Source of the DNA: Chitinophagaceae bacterium
Lineage (GTDB): Bacteria; Bacteroidota; Bacteroidia; Chitinophagales; Chitinophagaceae
NCBI GenBank assembly: GCA_018335935.1
Contig: JAGXRG010000057.1
Location: forward strand, 124,001-188,000
DNA length: 64,000 nt
Reading direction: 5' to 3'
Shown here: positions 9,635-18,653 of the stretch, one piece after another
How the letters are laid out: each line of letters opens with the position of its first letter
How positions within the stretch are numbered: position 1 is the first letter of the stretch
Program-made: the position numbers and the translations under genes
The notes under the pieces: model-generated
The model's database searches: none
Told to the model about the DNA's origin: nothing
What the model saw: the letters and a program-made list of their open reading frames with translations, nothing else

Positions 9635-10093
9635 TTAAAGTTTAATCATGTTAATAGGATCTTCAAAATCTTTACGCATGGGATTTTTCCCTTCCCAACC
9701 ATCAGGTAAAATCAATAACCTTAAATCTGGATGGTTTAAAAAATTAACTCCAAACATTTCATATACTTCTCGTTCATGAAATTCTGCTGTTCTATATAAA
9801 TTTGATAGGGTTTCAATTTGTGGATTTGCTATGTCTAATTTTGATTTGATGACAACACTGTGATGAAATGTAGTTGATGAAAGATGATACACCATTGTGA
9901 GATGTGATTTAAAATCGACACATGTTAAACAAAACAAATAATCGAATTTTAAATTGATATTATTTTTTAATTCATGAATAACAGAGAGTAGTTCTAATGG
10001 TTCAATAAAACCATTCAACCATTCACCACCTTCTTCTATTTGCATAGTAGGAAATAATGTGGTCAATTCTATTTTCAATTCATCATTTGTCAT
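9635..10093 (-). CDS. nuoC: NADH-quinone oxidoreductase subunit C
   Basis: The 152-residue subunit is at the base of the peripheral arm. The 30-kDa subunit signature is present as EFHEREVYEMFGVNF (about residues 103-117), followed by the conserved RLLILPDGWEGKNPMRKDF. Length is typical for an unfused NuoC. It sits 1 base before nuoD and 8 after nuoB. Confidence 0.97.
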   Translation of the reverse strand: MTNDELKIELTTLFPTMQIEEGGEWLNGFIEPLELLSVIHELKNNINLKFDYLFCLTCVDFKSHLTMVYHLSSTTFHHSVVIKSKLDIANPQIETLSNLYRTAEFHEREVYEMFGVNFLNHPDLRLLILPDGWEGKNPMRKDFEDPINMIKL

Positions 10094-10101
10094 ATCATCA
10101 A

Positions 10102-10647
10102 TTATTCTTCATTTTTTTCTCTAAGCTGAGCATGTGTTAAACCTGCTTTTATTTTTTCTTGTAATGTTATTAATGCATTTAACAGAGCTTCTGGACGTGG
10201 TGGACAACCAGCAATGTAAACATCAACAGGAATTACATGATCTGCACCTTTAACCACAGAATAAGTATTATAAAAAAATGGACCTCCGCTAATAGCACAA
10301 GCACCCATTGCAATTGCATATTTTGGGTCGGGCATTTGATCGTATAATCTTTTTAAAACAGGAGCCATTTTATTCACAATAGTTCCAGCAATAATAATTA
10401 CATCTGCTTGTCTTGCACTAGCTCGTGCTACTTCAAAACCAAAGCGTGAAAAATCGTATTTAGCAGAAGCAACACTCATCATTTCAATTCCACAACAACT
10501 GGTTGCAAAAGTTAATGGCCATAAAGAATTGGAGCGAGCCCAATTCATAATGTCATCTAATGTTGTTACAACAACATTGGCTCCATCAATGGCGTGTACT
10601 TCTCCAGGAAAAACTTCTTGTTGTGGTGTTACTGATTTTACATCCAT
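10102..10647 (-). CDS. nuoB: NADH-quinone oxidoreductase subunit B (cluster N2)
   Basis: The 181-residue subunit holds the terminal 4Fe-4S cluster N2, which reduces quinone. The four ligands are visible: the tandem C51 and C52 in [10 protein letters not shown]117 in MGACAISGG and C148 in [11 protein letters not shown]. The start (ATG at 10647) overlaps the end of nuoA by 10 bases, which suggests translational coupling. Confidence 0.98.
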   Translation of the reverse strand: MDVKSVTPQQEVFPGEVHAIDGANVVVTTLDDIMNWARSNSLWPLTFATSCCGIEMMSVASAKYDFSRFGFEVARASARQADVIIIAGTIVNKMAPVLKRLYDQMPDPKYAIAMGACAISGGPFFYNTYSVVKGADHVIPVDVYIAGCPPRPEALLNALITLQEKIKAGLTHAQLREKNEE

Positions 10648-10988
10648 TTCAATGCTCCTTTTTTATGTGCATATAAAAATCCCATGAATAAGATAAATAA
10701 GAAAATTACAATTTCAACAAAAGCAAACCAGCCAATCTCTTTTACTACTACAGCCCATGGAAAAAGAAAGATCAACTCTACATCAAACACCAAAAAAATG
10801 AGTGCAAATAAATAATAGCCTACATGGTATTGTGGCCAATTAGTTCCTGTGGTTGGAATGCCACACTCATAAGGCTCTCCCTTTTGTTTATTCTTTGAGC
10901 CTTTGGTTAGAATTTTAGAAACTAAAATTCCACCTGCAGAAAAAATAATGGCAGCAAAAATTAATGCTAATAATGTTAGTGGTCCCAT
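10638..10988 (-). CDS. nuoA: NADH-quinone oxidoreductase subunit A
   Basis: The 116-residue, three-helix membrane subunit opens the nuo operon. The motif [22 protein letters not shown] in the first loop and the acidic helix [13 protein letters not shown] are the family hallmarks. The ATG at 10988 is preceded on the minus strand by a perfect TAnnTTTG box at 11005-11012. The operon reads A-B-C-D-H-I-J-K-L-M-N from here. Confidence 0.97.
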   Translation of the reverse strand: MGPLTLLALIFAAIIFSAGGILVSKILTKGSKNKQKGEPYECGIPTTGTNWPQYHVGYYLFALIFLVFDVELIFLFPWAVVVKEIGWFAFVEIVIFLFILFMGFLYAHKKGALKWM

Positions 10989-11004
10989 AAGTGTTTTATC
11001 TTTT

Positions 11005-11012
11005 CAAATTTA
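11005..11012 (-). promoter_or_regulatory. Putative -7 box of the nuo operon
   Basis: On the minus strand the sequence reads TAAATTTG, a perfect match to the Bacteroidota -7 consensus TAnnTTTG, ending 16 bases upstream of the nuoA ATG. I see no good TTG -33 element at the usual distance, so the call rests on the single box and its position. Confidence 0.4.
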
Positions 11013-11084
11013 AGAAATAGAAGCACTTAATTAATTTAAAAACTGTTTTTATTTTATGATATTCATCATTTATTAAAATCTTAT

Positions 11085-11825
11085 TTAGCCATATAATTCG
11101 TAATGAATATCTTTTTTAACATAGCCTAAATCCATTAACCTTTTCTGTGCTTCATCTATCATATTCTTCCAACCACATAAATAAAAATAAGCCTCTGGTA
11201 AATGGCTATTCGATTTTTTTGAATTTAAAATCTCTAAATAAGCATCATGTACATACCCTTTCTTTCCCCAATCAGGAATTTCATTTTCTCTAGAAAAGCA
11301 AGGTAGATAATGGAAATTTGGAAGTTGACTTTGTAATTCAATAAACTCGTCTTTATACAATGCATAATCAAAAGTTCTACAACCAAAAATTAAATAAATA
11401 TTTTTAAAAGAAATTTGATGTTGCTGTATGTGATGAATCATACTTCTAAAAGGTGCAACTCCGGTACCTGTGCAGATTAAATATAAATCTTTATCAAGGG
11501 TTGAAGGCAATACAAATTTTCCAAGAGGGCCACGAAAAGTAATTTCATCACCCACTTTGGTTTCATTAAATAGAAAATTAGAACCAGCACCACCTTCAAG
11601 ATACACAATCACTAGTTCGATGATGTTGGTTTTATTAGGTGATGATGAAATGGAATAACTACGCCAACGTCTGTTTTTTTGAGTATGAATGGGTAAATCT
11701 AAAGTGATGAACTGACCAGGTTCAAAATCAAAACTAATTGTTTCAGTAGTTTCAATAAAAAAACTTCTTGTAGTTGGTGCTACCTGTTTAATCTCAATAA
11801 TTTTACCTTTTTGCCAAGCCAGCAT
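11085..11825 (-). CDS. Ferredoxin-NADP(H) reductase-like flavoprotein
   Basis: The 246-residue single-ORF oxidoreductase has an FAD-binding barrel with the RxYS motif (R55-S58 in RSYSIS) and a GGAGSNFL loop. The NAD(P)-binding domain has CTGTGVAPFRS (118-128) and CGWKNMID near the C-terminus, which ends in YELYG. No iron-sulphur ligands are fused to it. The family moves electrons between NAD(P)H and a ferredoxin or flavodoxin. I chose the ATG at 11825 over a TTG six bases upstream. It lies 96 bases upstream of nuoA on the same strand, next to a complex I cluster that lacks the NADH module, so a functional link is tempting but is inference. Confidence 0.85.
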   Translation of the reverse strand: MLAWQKGKIIEIKQVAPTTRSFFIETTETISFDFEPGQFITLDLPIHTQKNRRWRSYSISSSPNKTNIIELVIVYLEGGAGSNFLFNETKVGDEITFRGPLGKFVLPSTLDKDLYLICTGTGVAPFRSMIHHIQQHQISFKNIYLIFGCRTFDYALYKDEFIELQSQLPNFHYLPCFSRENEIPDWGKKGYVHDAYLEILNSKKSNSHLPEAYFYLCGWKNMIDEAQKRLMDLGYVKKDIHYELYG

Positions 11826-11866
11826 GAACAATTAATTATGGCATGAATATACAATCATTTTTTATT

Positions 11867-12940
11867 CTACAATTTTCTTATCGGTTCAATTATTTTTTCT
11901 GGATTAAAATGTAATTCATTGTTGAGTTGAAATGAAAAATCTTTTGCTTTTTTAATAGCTTCATTCAAATTAAAATTGTTTTGATTAAAGCTTATACATT
12001 TTTTATTTTGGCTTAAATATTTAGCTAAATACTCTTGCTCTGTTTGTCCTGGTGTAGGAATTAGAATAGATTTTTTTTGAAGACTCATAAGTTCCATTAC
12101 TGTAGTATAGCCACTTCTTGAAACAATATATTCGCTTTGATTAATGATGCTTTCAAGTGCTTGTTGAGAAAGATGATTATGCACTTGTATGTTTTCTAAA
12201 ACTAGATTTTCATGTACATGAGGCAACCCTCTTACTATAACAATTTTAAAGTTTTCTAATGCTGTAGTTTGTGCAATTATTATTTGCTCTAATAAAGTTC
12301 TTTGTGGTTCTGGACCAGAAAGTAAAATACAAACATCATAAAATTTGGTAGGTTGATGTAATTTAAATCTGCTTAAAACTCCAATATAATGTAATGGGGT
12401 TTTGGGTAAAATTTTTGGATGAGACAGGTTTCCTGCAATATTATTTTCTCCTTCAATATCAGGAATCCAACATTGTTTGTATTGATGTATAAAGCTGTAA
12501 TTTATTTTTTGAATTAGTTTTTCTAACCAAGCTAATGGTGCTTTAATTTGAAGTTGATGGGTGATGAAAATTGATGGAATTTTCTTTGTAAAAAGTCCAA
12601 AACGATTATCACTAATTACTAAGTCTATTTGCTCTTTAGCAATCAATAGTTTCAGCCATTGATGTTCAGAATAAATTCTCCATAAAATTTTTGGTGCTTG
12701 AAGTAAAATTTTCAGTCCAAAAAACCATTTGTTTTTGCTATAAGTTATTTCATATCCTTTTAAAAATATGTAACTAATGTTTTCTAATTCTTGTTCTAAA
12801 ACCTTTTGTTGATTTTTATTTACAGCTACAATTATTGTAAAGCCTTGTTGCTGCAAGGTTTTGATGATGGGAATGCATCTAGTAGCATGACCTAAACCCC
12901 AATCGAGTGGAGCAACTAATATGTTTTTACTGTTTGAAAT
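11867..12940 (-). CDS. MurG-like GT-B glycosyltransferase with non-canonical start
   Basis: The C-terminal half has the GT-B donor-site pattern SRSGYTTVMELMSLQKKSIL, then TPGQTEQEYLA, as in MurG-related transferases. From the first ATG (12856) the protein has 329 residues but lacks the first strand and glycine-rich turn. Upstream in the same frame the sequence codes for NILVAPLDWGLGHATRCIPI, the typical N-terminus of this family. Between that and the next in-frame stop there is no ATG, GTG or TTG, only ATT and ATA codons. An ATT at 12938-12940 would give MSNSKNILVAPLD. So either a rare ATT start is used, or the start codon has been lost by mutation or sequence error. Substrate is unknown. Confidence 0.75.
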   Translation of the reverse strand: MSNSKNILVAPLDWGLGHATRCIPIIKTLQQQGFTIIVAVNKNQQKVLEQELENISYIFLKGYEITYSKNKWFFGLKILLQAPKILWRIYSEHQWLKLLIAKEQIDLVISDNRFGLFTKKIPSIFITHQLQIKAPLAWLEKLIQKINYSFIHQYKQCWIPDIEGENNIAGNLSHPKILPKTPLHYIGVLSRFKLHQPTKFYDVCILLSGPEPQRTLLEQIIIAQTTALENFKIVIVRGLPHVHENLVLENIQVHNHLSQQALESIINQSEYIVSRSGYTTVMELMSLQKKSILIPTPGQTEQEYLAKYLSQNKKCISFNQNNFNLNEAIKKAKDFSFQLNNELHFNPEKIIEPIRKL

Positions 12941-12999
12941 AATTATTAAATAAGTATTAACAAATTTATATTAGAAAATGTTTATAGTTTAGTAGCCTC

Positions 13000-13122
13000 A
13001 TGTTAAAGAAAAATCTCTTCAAGGTTCTAGCTCTTTTGCTTTTTGTAAGCTTGGTAATGAGTTCTTGTGGTAAAGGTAGTTACAGCAAACAATGCATGTG
13101 CCCTGTAAGAAAAGCCACATAA
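13000..13122 (+). CDS. Small predicted lipoprotein (40 residues)
   Basis: An ATG-initiated ORF has a lysine-rich start (MLKKN), a hydrophobic stretch (FKVLALLLFVSLVM) and a lipobox-like SSC followed by GKG. That is a classic signal peptidase II pattern with cleavage before C23. The mature peptide is only 18 residues and contains two more cysteines in CMCP. It lies 25 bases upstream of creD on the same strand and is probably co-transcribed. Function is unknown. Similar tiny lipoproteins with a Cys-x-Cys-Pro tail are familiar to me from Chitinophagaceae, but I cannot name a family. Confidence 0.65.
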   Translation: MLKKNLFKVLALLLFVSLVMSSCGKGSYSKQCMCPVRKAT

Positions 13123-13147
13123 CAACTCACCCACCAAAATAATACAA

Positions 13148-14518
13148 ATGCAAACCCTAAAAAATAATATTTATTTTAAAGTAGGCACCATCATCATCAT
13201 TGCGTTGCTTTTATTAATTCCAACTTCAATGATTGAGTCTTTAATTTTTGAAAGAGAAACCACTCAAAGAGAAGCCATCAGTGAAGTAAGTTCTAAATGG
13301 GGAGAAGAGCAAACCATTTCTGGACCTTTCATTTCAATTCCTTACACCAAGTATATAAAAGAATTTTCGAAAAAAGATTCTGCAGAAAAACTGGTTGCAG
13401 TTAAAGACTTTATTCATATTTTACCTAATGAATTAAGCATTAATGGAAACATCAATCCAGAAGCACGTAACAGAGGTATTTATGAAATTGTGGTGTATAA
13501 TTCTAAAGTAAAAATTGCAGGAAAGTTTACAAAATTTAATTTATCAGAATTCGATATTCCTAAAGAAAATATTCATTTTGATAAAGCTTTTTTAACTGTA
13601 GGCATAAGTGACTTACGAGGGATTGAAGAGCAAATTAACTTGACTTGGAATGAAAAAACCTTTTCCTTTAACCCAGGTGTTACCACAACAGATATTGTAA
13701 AAAGTGGTATTAATGCTCCGGTTGTGATTAGCTCTACTGATAGCAATATGTATAGCTTTTCATTAGATGTTAATTTAAAAGGTAGTCAACTTTTATACTT
13801 TACCCCTGTTGGAAAAGTAACAGATATTAATATGAACTCTAGTTGGAAAAATCCAAGTTTTAATGGTGCTTTTTTGCCAGATACAAGAACTGTTTCAGAT
13901 AGTGGATTTAAAGCCAATTGGAATGTGTTACACTTAAACAGAAACTACCCTCAAGCCTGGATTGGTAGCAGTTATTCAATTCAAGAATCTTCGTTTGGAA
14001 TTAATTTATTATTGCCTGTAGATAATTATCAAAAATCGTATCGTTCTATCCGATATGCAATTTTATTTATTGCATTTACTTTTCTTGTGTTTTTCTTTAT
14101 AGAAATATTGAATAAGGTTTTTATTCATCCTATACAATACATTTTAGTTGGTATTGCTTTAATAGTTTTCTATTCTTTATTACTCTCTATTTCAGAGCAC
14201 TTGAAATTTAACGTTGCATTTATTCTCTCGGCAATTGCAACATTGTTATTGATTGCAGGTTATGTTAAAGCAATTTTGAAATCGACTAAACTAACCATGC
14301 TTTTAAGTGGAATATTGCTTGTTTTATATACTTTCATTTTCATTATTATTCAACTACAAGATTTTGCTTTACTCATAGGTAGTATTGGCATCTTCTTAAT
14401 TCTAGGTTTAGTAATGTATTATTCCAGAAAAATAGATTGGTATAATTTAAACTTAGACAATAAAAAAGATAATCACTTTGATAGTGATAGGCCTGAAGTA
14501 AAAAGCAAATGGGAATAA
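13148..14518 (+). CDS. creD: Inner membrane protein CreD/CET family
   Basis: The 456-residue protein has an N-terminal membrane anchor (residues about 12-27), a large periplasmic domain and several C-terminal membrane helices. The region after the anchor (about residues 27-57), with RETTQREAISEVSSKWGEEQ and SGPFISIPY, is diagnostic for CreD. In proteobacteria CreD is induced by the CreBC two-component system and affects envelope stress and beta-lactam or colicin tolerance. No sensor or regulator is adjacent here. The C-terminal tail is hydrophilic and charged. The tiny lipoprotein gene lies just upstream. Confidence 0.9.
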   Translation: MQTLKNNIYFKVGTIIIIALLLLIPTSMIESLIFERETTQREAISEVSSKWGEEQTISGPFISIPYTKYIKEFSKKDSAEKLVAVKDFIHILPNELSINGNINPEARNRGIYEIVVYNSKVKIAGKFTKFNLSEFDIPKENIHFDKAFLTVGISDLRGIEEQINLTWNEKTFSFNPGVTTTDIVKSGINAPVVISSTDSNMYSFSLDVNLKGSQLLYFTPVGKVTDINMNSSWKNPSFNGAFLPDTRTVSDSGFKANWNVLHLNRNYPQAWIGSSYSIQESSFGINLLLPVDNYQKSYRSIRYAILFIAFTFLVFFFIEILNKVFIHPIQYILVGIALIVFYSLLLSISEHLKFNVAFILSAIATLLLIAGYVKAILKSTKLTMLLSGILLVLYTFIFIIIQLQDFALLIGSIGIFLILGLVMYYSRKIDWYNLNLDNKKDNHFDSDRPEVKSKWE

Positions 14519-14525
14519 AACAACT

Positions 14526-15785
14526 TTAATTTAATTTTTCTAATGCAGCTTCTAGGAGCTGCATTACTTTTTCTATGTCGTTTAATTGAACTACTCCAAC
14601 ACTTAATCTATACCAAGCACTATCAGCATTTGCTCCAAAAGCAGAGAAGGGAACTATGGCTAATTTTGCTTCGTTTAATAAATACTCTGTTACATCTAAC
14701 TGTTTTTCTAAAAGTTTTCCTGAACTGGTAGTTTTACCAACTAAATCTATTTTAATCGTCAAATAAATTGCAGCTTGTGGCGATATAGCATCAACATTAT
14801 AGCCTTGTTCTTTCAATGCAATAATGCAATTATAAATTTTGTTTAATCGCATTTCAAGGGCTGCCTTAAACCCTATAAAATAATTATCAATATCTGCATC
14901 GTTGTATAAATATTGAGCTGTTGCTTTTTGCTCTGCCATAGGTGCCCAAGCTCCTATATGGCTTAATAAAGCCCTCATTTTGTTAATGATTTCAGTAGGT
15001 GCCATTGCCCAGCCTACACGAACTCCTGTAGCAGAAAAACATTTTGAAATACCGCTAATAAAAATGGTATAATCTCTCATTTCTGGACGAAGTGAAACAG
15101 GATTATAATGCTCTGTTGAACCATAAGTAAGGGTCCAATACATTTGATCGAACATAACATATAGCTTCTTCTCATCATCTCCTCTTCTTTTGTTTTCTGC
15201 AATAACTAAATCGCAAATAGCAGTTAAACCTTCTTTACTAAAAACTGTACCTGTTGGGTTTTGCGGTGTACACAAACAAAGCAAAGTTGCACCTTCAATA
15301 TGCGGAGCAATATCAATTGCGGTTGGCATAAAATTGTTTTCGGGAAAACAATTAATTACACAATGTTGGGCATTAGTTAAATGCGTATAATGATTATTAT
15401 TCCAACTTGGTGCTGCATAAATTACTTTATCGTTATCATCTACTATTGTTTTAAATACAGTATAAATTAGAGGTCTGCCACCTGAAGCAATTTGTATTTC
15501 ATCGACACTATACTCCAAATTCAATCGTTTTCTCAAAAAGTAGCTTACTGCTTCGCGTAATTCATAGATGCCGTTTCCTGCAGGATAGTTGGTATGATGA
15601 TCTTTATAAGCCTGAATGATTAATCGTTCTAATTCTGAAGGTATTGGAAATATTTTAGGATTAAAATCTCCAATAGTGTAATTATAAATATGTTCTCCCT
15701 TTTTTACCCTTTCGCTAATAGCATTTCCCAATCGAACTATTTCGCTGCCAACTAAAGATTCTGCTAAAGCACTAAGTTTTCTCAT
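14526..15785 (-). CDS. Class I/II PLP-dependent aminotransferase
   Basis: The 419-residue fold type I enzyme has the PLP-binding lysine K248 in SGISKCFSATGVRVGW, the asparagine of TPQNPTGT (N176) and the cofactor-holding aspartate in MFDQMYW. The overall pattern resembles aspartate/tyrosine aminotransferases of the AspC-like clade, but substrate cannot be read from the sequence. It is cytoplasmic. The next gene upstream (TlpA-like) is only 4 bases away on the same strand, so they may share a transcript. It converges with creD. Confidence 0.9.
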   Translation of the reverse strand: MRKLSALAESLVGSEIVRLGNAISERVKKGEHIYNYTIGDFNPKIFPIPSELERLIIQAYKDHHTNYPAGNGIYELREAVSYFLRKRLNLEYSVDEIQIASGGRPLIYTVFKTIVDDNDKVIYAAPSWNNNHYTHLTNAQHCVINCFPENNFMPTAIDIAPHIEGATLLCLCTPQNPTGTVFSKEGLTAICDLVIAENKRRGDDEKKLYVMFDQMYWTLTYGSTEHYNPVSLRPEMRDYTIFISGISKCFSATGVRVGWAMAPTEIINKMRALLSHIGAWAPMAEQKATAQYLYNDADIDNYFIGFKAALEMRLNKIYNCIIALKEQGYNVDAISPQAAIYLTIKIDLVGKTTSSGKLLEKQLDVTEYLLNEAKLAIVPFSAFGANADSAWYRLSVGVVQLNDIEKVMQLLEAALEKLN

Positions 15786-15789
15786 ACAT

Positions 15790-16935
15790 TTAATTTAAGT
15801 TGAAAGTTGATTTTAGATGATTAGCTAACTCATCTCCTTTAATATTTTTTGCAATAATTTTTCCTGTAGCATCAACTAAAAAATTTGATGGTGTTTCAGT
15901 TATCTGATATCTTTTGGGCAAAAAGCCATTCCATGCATTAAAGTCACAGATTTGAGTCCATGTTAACTTATCTTGCTCAATAGCTTTCTTCCAATTATCT
16001 TCATTATCATCTACACTAATAGAAATAATATCAAAACCTTTAGAATGATATTGTTTATACAAACTTACCAAGTTTGGGTTTTCTTTTCTGCAAGGAACAC
16101 ATCTACTTGACCAAAACTCTAATAACATCAATTTGCTTTTTTTATATCTCTCAGCAAATTCAATATTTGCACCATTGATATCAATGGCTGTAAAGTTTTT
16201 AATAATGCCACCAAGTTCAATATCTCCATTTTCGTGTATGATGTTTTCTATAGACTTGCCATAAAAGGATTGTTGAAGATTTTTATTGATAATGGCATAT
16301 ACTTTTTCTAAAAATTGAAAATCATTTGAGAGCTTATATTTCCACAAAGCATAAGCTGTAACAGCAATTGATTGAGGGGCTAATTTTAAATAATCAAGTA
16401 TTGCTTGTTTTTTTTGTTGCTGAAATTCCTCAGATTGCTTAAGCAGATGTTCCATTGTTTCTTGATCATTAATTTGATCTGATTGAATGGATTGAAAAAC
16501 TATTTTTTCTTGCTCTTCTATAGGATCAATGTGCTTTCTTTTGAAAGCAAAAAACTCTTGGTTGATTTTTGAACCAGTTACTGTATAGTTTTTTGTAGAT
16601 AAACTATCAATATTTAAACTAATGCTACTTTTAGGCTCAATAAAAAAAGCATATTCATTTCTAACTTCGGTTTTAGGGTGTATAATGTATAAAAATACTA
16701 ACTGTGCTAGCTCAATTTTTTCTTTAAAATTTAATTTCCCGTCAACAATATCAAAATCCATTCTTGGCAAACTGTCATTACTAAAATCTAAATATGCTTT
16801 TGTAGTAATTTTTTCTTGTAGAATAACTTCAGCTTTATACTCATCTTTTTTTAATCCAATGATATTACAAGCAAAACATAAACAAATGATGCATATTGTG
16901 CTGAACCATTTTTGTATTGAAAAACTATTTTGCAT
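15790..16935 (-). CDS. TlpA-like thiol-disulfide oxidoreductase lipoprotein
   Basis: The 381-residue protein has a signal peptide with a lipobox-like end (LCFAC, C23). The N-terminal half resembles the DUF4369 beta domain (about 35-130), a glutamine-rich helical linker follows, and the C-terminal thioredoxin domain carries the redox pair C279-x-x-C282 in SSRCVPCRKENP. Bacteroidota have many such periplasmic reductases, often used for disulfide reduction or cytochrome maturation. It sits 4 bases upstream of the aminotransferase gene on the same strand. Confidence 0.88.
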   Translation of the reverse strand: MQNSFSIQKWFSTICIICLCFACNIIGLKKDEYKAEVILQEKITTKAYLDFSNDSLPRMDFDIVDGKLNFKEKIELAQLVFLYIIHPKTEVRNEYAFFIEPKSSISLNIDSLSTKNYTVTGSKINQEFFAFKRKHIDPIEEQEKIVFQSIQSDQINDQETMEHLLKQSEEFQQQKKQAILDYLKLAPQSIAVTAYALWKYKLSNDFQFLEKVYAIINKNLQQSFYGKSIENIIHENGDIELGGIIKNFTAIDINGANIEFAERYKKSKLMLLEFWSSRCVPCRKENPNLVSLYKQYHSKGFDIISISVDDNEDNWKKAIEQDKLTWTQICDFNAWNGFLPKRYQITETPSNFLVDATGKIIAKNIKGDELANHLKSTFNLN

Positions 16936-16988
16936 ATCGACAAGATTACAATAAAAAATATTATGCTGTTATTGAACTAAATTATTTT

Positions 16989-17017
16989 TTTGCGTTTTAT
17001 TAAAACGATTACCTTTA
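16989..17017 (+). promoter_or_regulatory. Putative promoter of rpiB
   Basis: TTTG at 16989-16992 and TACCTTTA at 17010-17017 are 17 bases apart. This matches the Bacteroidota pattern TTTG-N17-23-TAnnTTTG with one mismatch. The box ends 4 bases before the rpiB ATG, so the transcript would be nearly leaderless. Confidence 0.45.
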
Positions 17018-17021
17018 GTTT

Positions 17022-17477
17022 ATGCTTACAAACTCATTTAACCCTAGTTTACCTATTGCAATTGGTGCAGACCATGCTGGCTTTGAATATAAATCTCAAA
17101 TTATTGAATGGTTAAAAAAAAGTCATTACGAGGTTATTGATTTGGGCACTCATTCTTTGGATTCAGTTGATTATCCAGACTTTGCTCATCCTGTAGCCGA
17201 AAGTGTAGAAAATAATGTTGCATCTTTTGGCATACTACTTTGTGGCAGTGCAAATGGGGTAGCAATTACAGCTAATAAACATCAAGGCATTAGAGCTGGA
17301 TTATGTTGGGATAAAGAGGTTGCCAAGCTGGTTCGTTTACATAATGATGCCAATATTATTTGCATTCCCTCTCGTTTTGTAAGTTTAGAGTTAGCAATTG
17401 ATATGATTAATGTATTTATGCAAACCAACTTCGAAGGTGGTCGTCATCAAAACAGAGTTAATAAAATTAGTTGCTAA
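17022..17477 (+). CDS. rpiB: Ribose-5-phosphate isomerase B
   Basis: The 151-residue RpiB/LacAB family enzyme interconverts ribose 5-phosphate and ribulose 5-phosphate in the pentose phosphate pathway. Key features are IGADHAGFEYK at the N-terminus (D17, H18), YPDFAHPVA, and the catalytic cysteine C74 in LLCGSANGVAI, then NKHQGIRAG and the phosphate-binding arginine near GGRHQNRV. The last 11 bases overlap the 3' end of the opposite-strand DUF3089 gene. Confidence 0.95.
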   Translation: MLTNSFNPSLPIAIGADHAGFEYKSQIIEWLKKSHYEVIDLGTHSLDSVDYPDFAHPVAESVENNVASFGILLCGSANGVAITANKHQGIRAGLCWDKEVAKLVRLHNDANIICIPSRFVSLELAIDMINVFMQTNFEGGRHQNRVNKISC

Positions 17478-18471
17478 CATTTCTGTTCTTAAAATAATTC
17501 TCAACTCTTGTTTTTGCATTTTGCCGAATACTGAGATAATAAAAATTATAATCGGCAATATGATAATTTTTTGTGGTAAGAAAAATATTTCCAAAAAACT
17601 TTGGTTTTTTACACCACAATATATTTTGTTCTACTCTAGCATCTACTATTCCCTTTTTTACTTTATTAAAATTTCGTAAAATAGTGCCAGGATTTTCTTT
17701 TCTATTTGCAAATGGTTTTTCAACATCCCAGGTAATTGGATTAGTAACTATCATGCTATCTGTTTCATTCAACACATAGTCTGGTTTATAATTTTCTTTA
17801 AACGTTCTCCAACTACAGAAACACCCAACAGCATTAGGTTTGGTGCATGGCTTAATATATTTAAACCAATTCCATTCAACAGGCATTCCAACTAAATAAG
17901 CAGCTACTAGTTGTTGTTGAAGAAGCTCATTATCAAAAAATTCTTTCAATAACCTTTTGGCATGTGTTGTGCCCTGACTATGGGCTGCAATAATAATTGG
18001 CTTTCCATGATTATGGTTCTTTAAATAATATTCAAATGCATTTTTCACATCTGCATAAGCTACTTCAAAAGCTTGAATAGCATTTAAGGAGTCTTCATTT
18101 GTTTTTGGAAAGTAATTGCTATAATGAGCTTGTTGATATCTTGGAGCATAAACAAAACCAACGGAATTAAAAATTGATGCTTGATAGAGTATGGTGCTAT
18201 TATCTGTTTTTACATTTAATTCTTCATCATCAACACTTGCATTTAAACCAAATGGTTTTGTTGATTGAGTGTAAGTTGTGGGGTGAATGAAAAAAATATC
18301 AACCAACGTGTCTTGTTGATAGCTTTTTAAAATAGATTTTGGAATCTGATCTGAAGGATCTTTTTTTAAAGGATGTGCTGCCCAATATTGTAGTATACTG
18401 TAATCGGTTTGGGCTATGCTTGCTATACAACTAGTGCTACAAAACCCTATAAAGAAAATCAATTTCAGCAT
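17467..18471 (-). CDS. DUF3089 alpha/beta-hydrolase-like secreted protein
   Basis: The 334-residue protein starts with a signal peptide (about residues 1-21). The nucleophile motif AAHSQGT (S165) follows a hydrophobic strand, as in lipase-like hydrolases, and the N-terminal part with DIFFIHPTTY and GFVYAPRYQQAHY is typical of DUF3089. It is probably a periplasmic or outer-membrane esterase/lipase; substrate unknown. It converges on and overlaps rpiB by 11 bases. Confidence 0.85.
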   Translation of the reverse strand: MLKLIFFIGFCSTSCIASIAQTDYSILQYWAAHPLKKDPSDQIPKSILKSYQQDTLVDIFFIHPTTYTQSTKPFGLNASVDDEELNVKTDNSTILYQASIFNSVGFVYAPRYQQAHYSNYFPKTNEDSLNAIQAFEVAYADVKNAFEYYLKNHNHGKPIIIAAHSQGTTHAKRLLKEFFDNELLQQQLVAAYLVGMPVEWNWFKYIKPCTKPNAVGCFCSWRTFKENYKPDYVLNETDSMIVTNPITWDVEKPFANRKENPGTILRNFNKVKKGIVDARVEQNILWCKKPKFFGNIFLTTKNYHIADYNFYYLSIRQNAKTRVENYFKNRNVSN

Positions 18472-18653
18472 TTTATTGACTATAATCAGTTTAAAGTTAC
18501 ATATAATTTAAACTATTGCAGCAAAATTCTATCTAGAGTGTTATTGTTTCAACTTGTACAAAAATGGACAAGGAGAGAATTGGTTTTTTAAAATAAATGC
18601 TGTTATTTAGACTACAAATCCAAAAAGAATTTCTTTAAACTAAAATGCTGACT

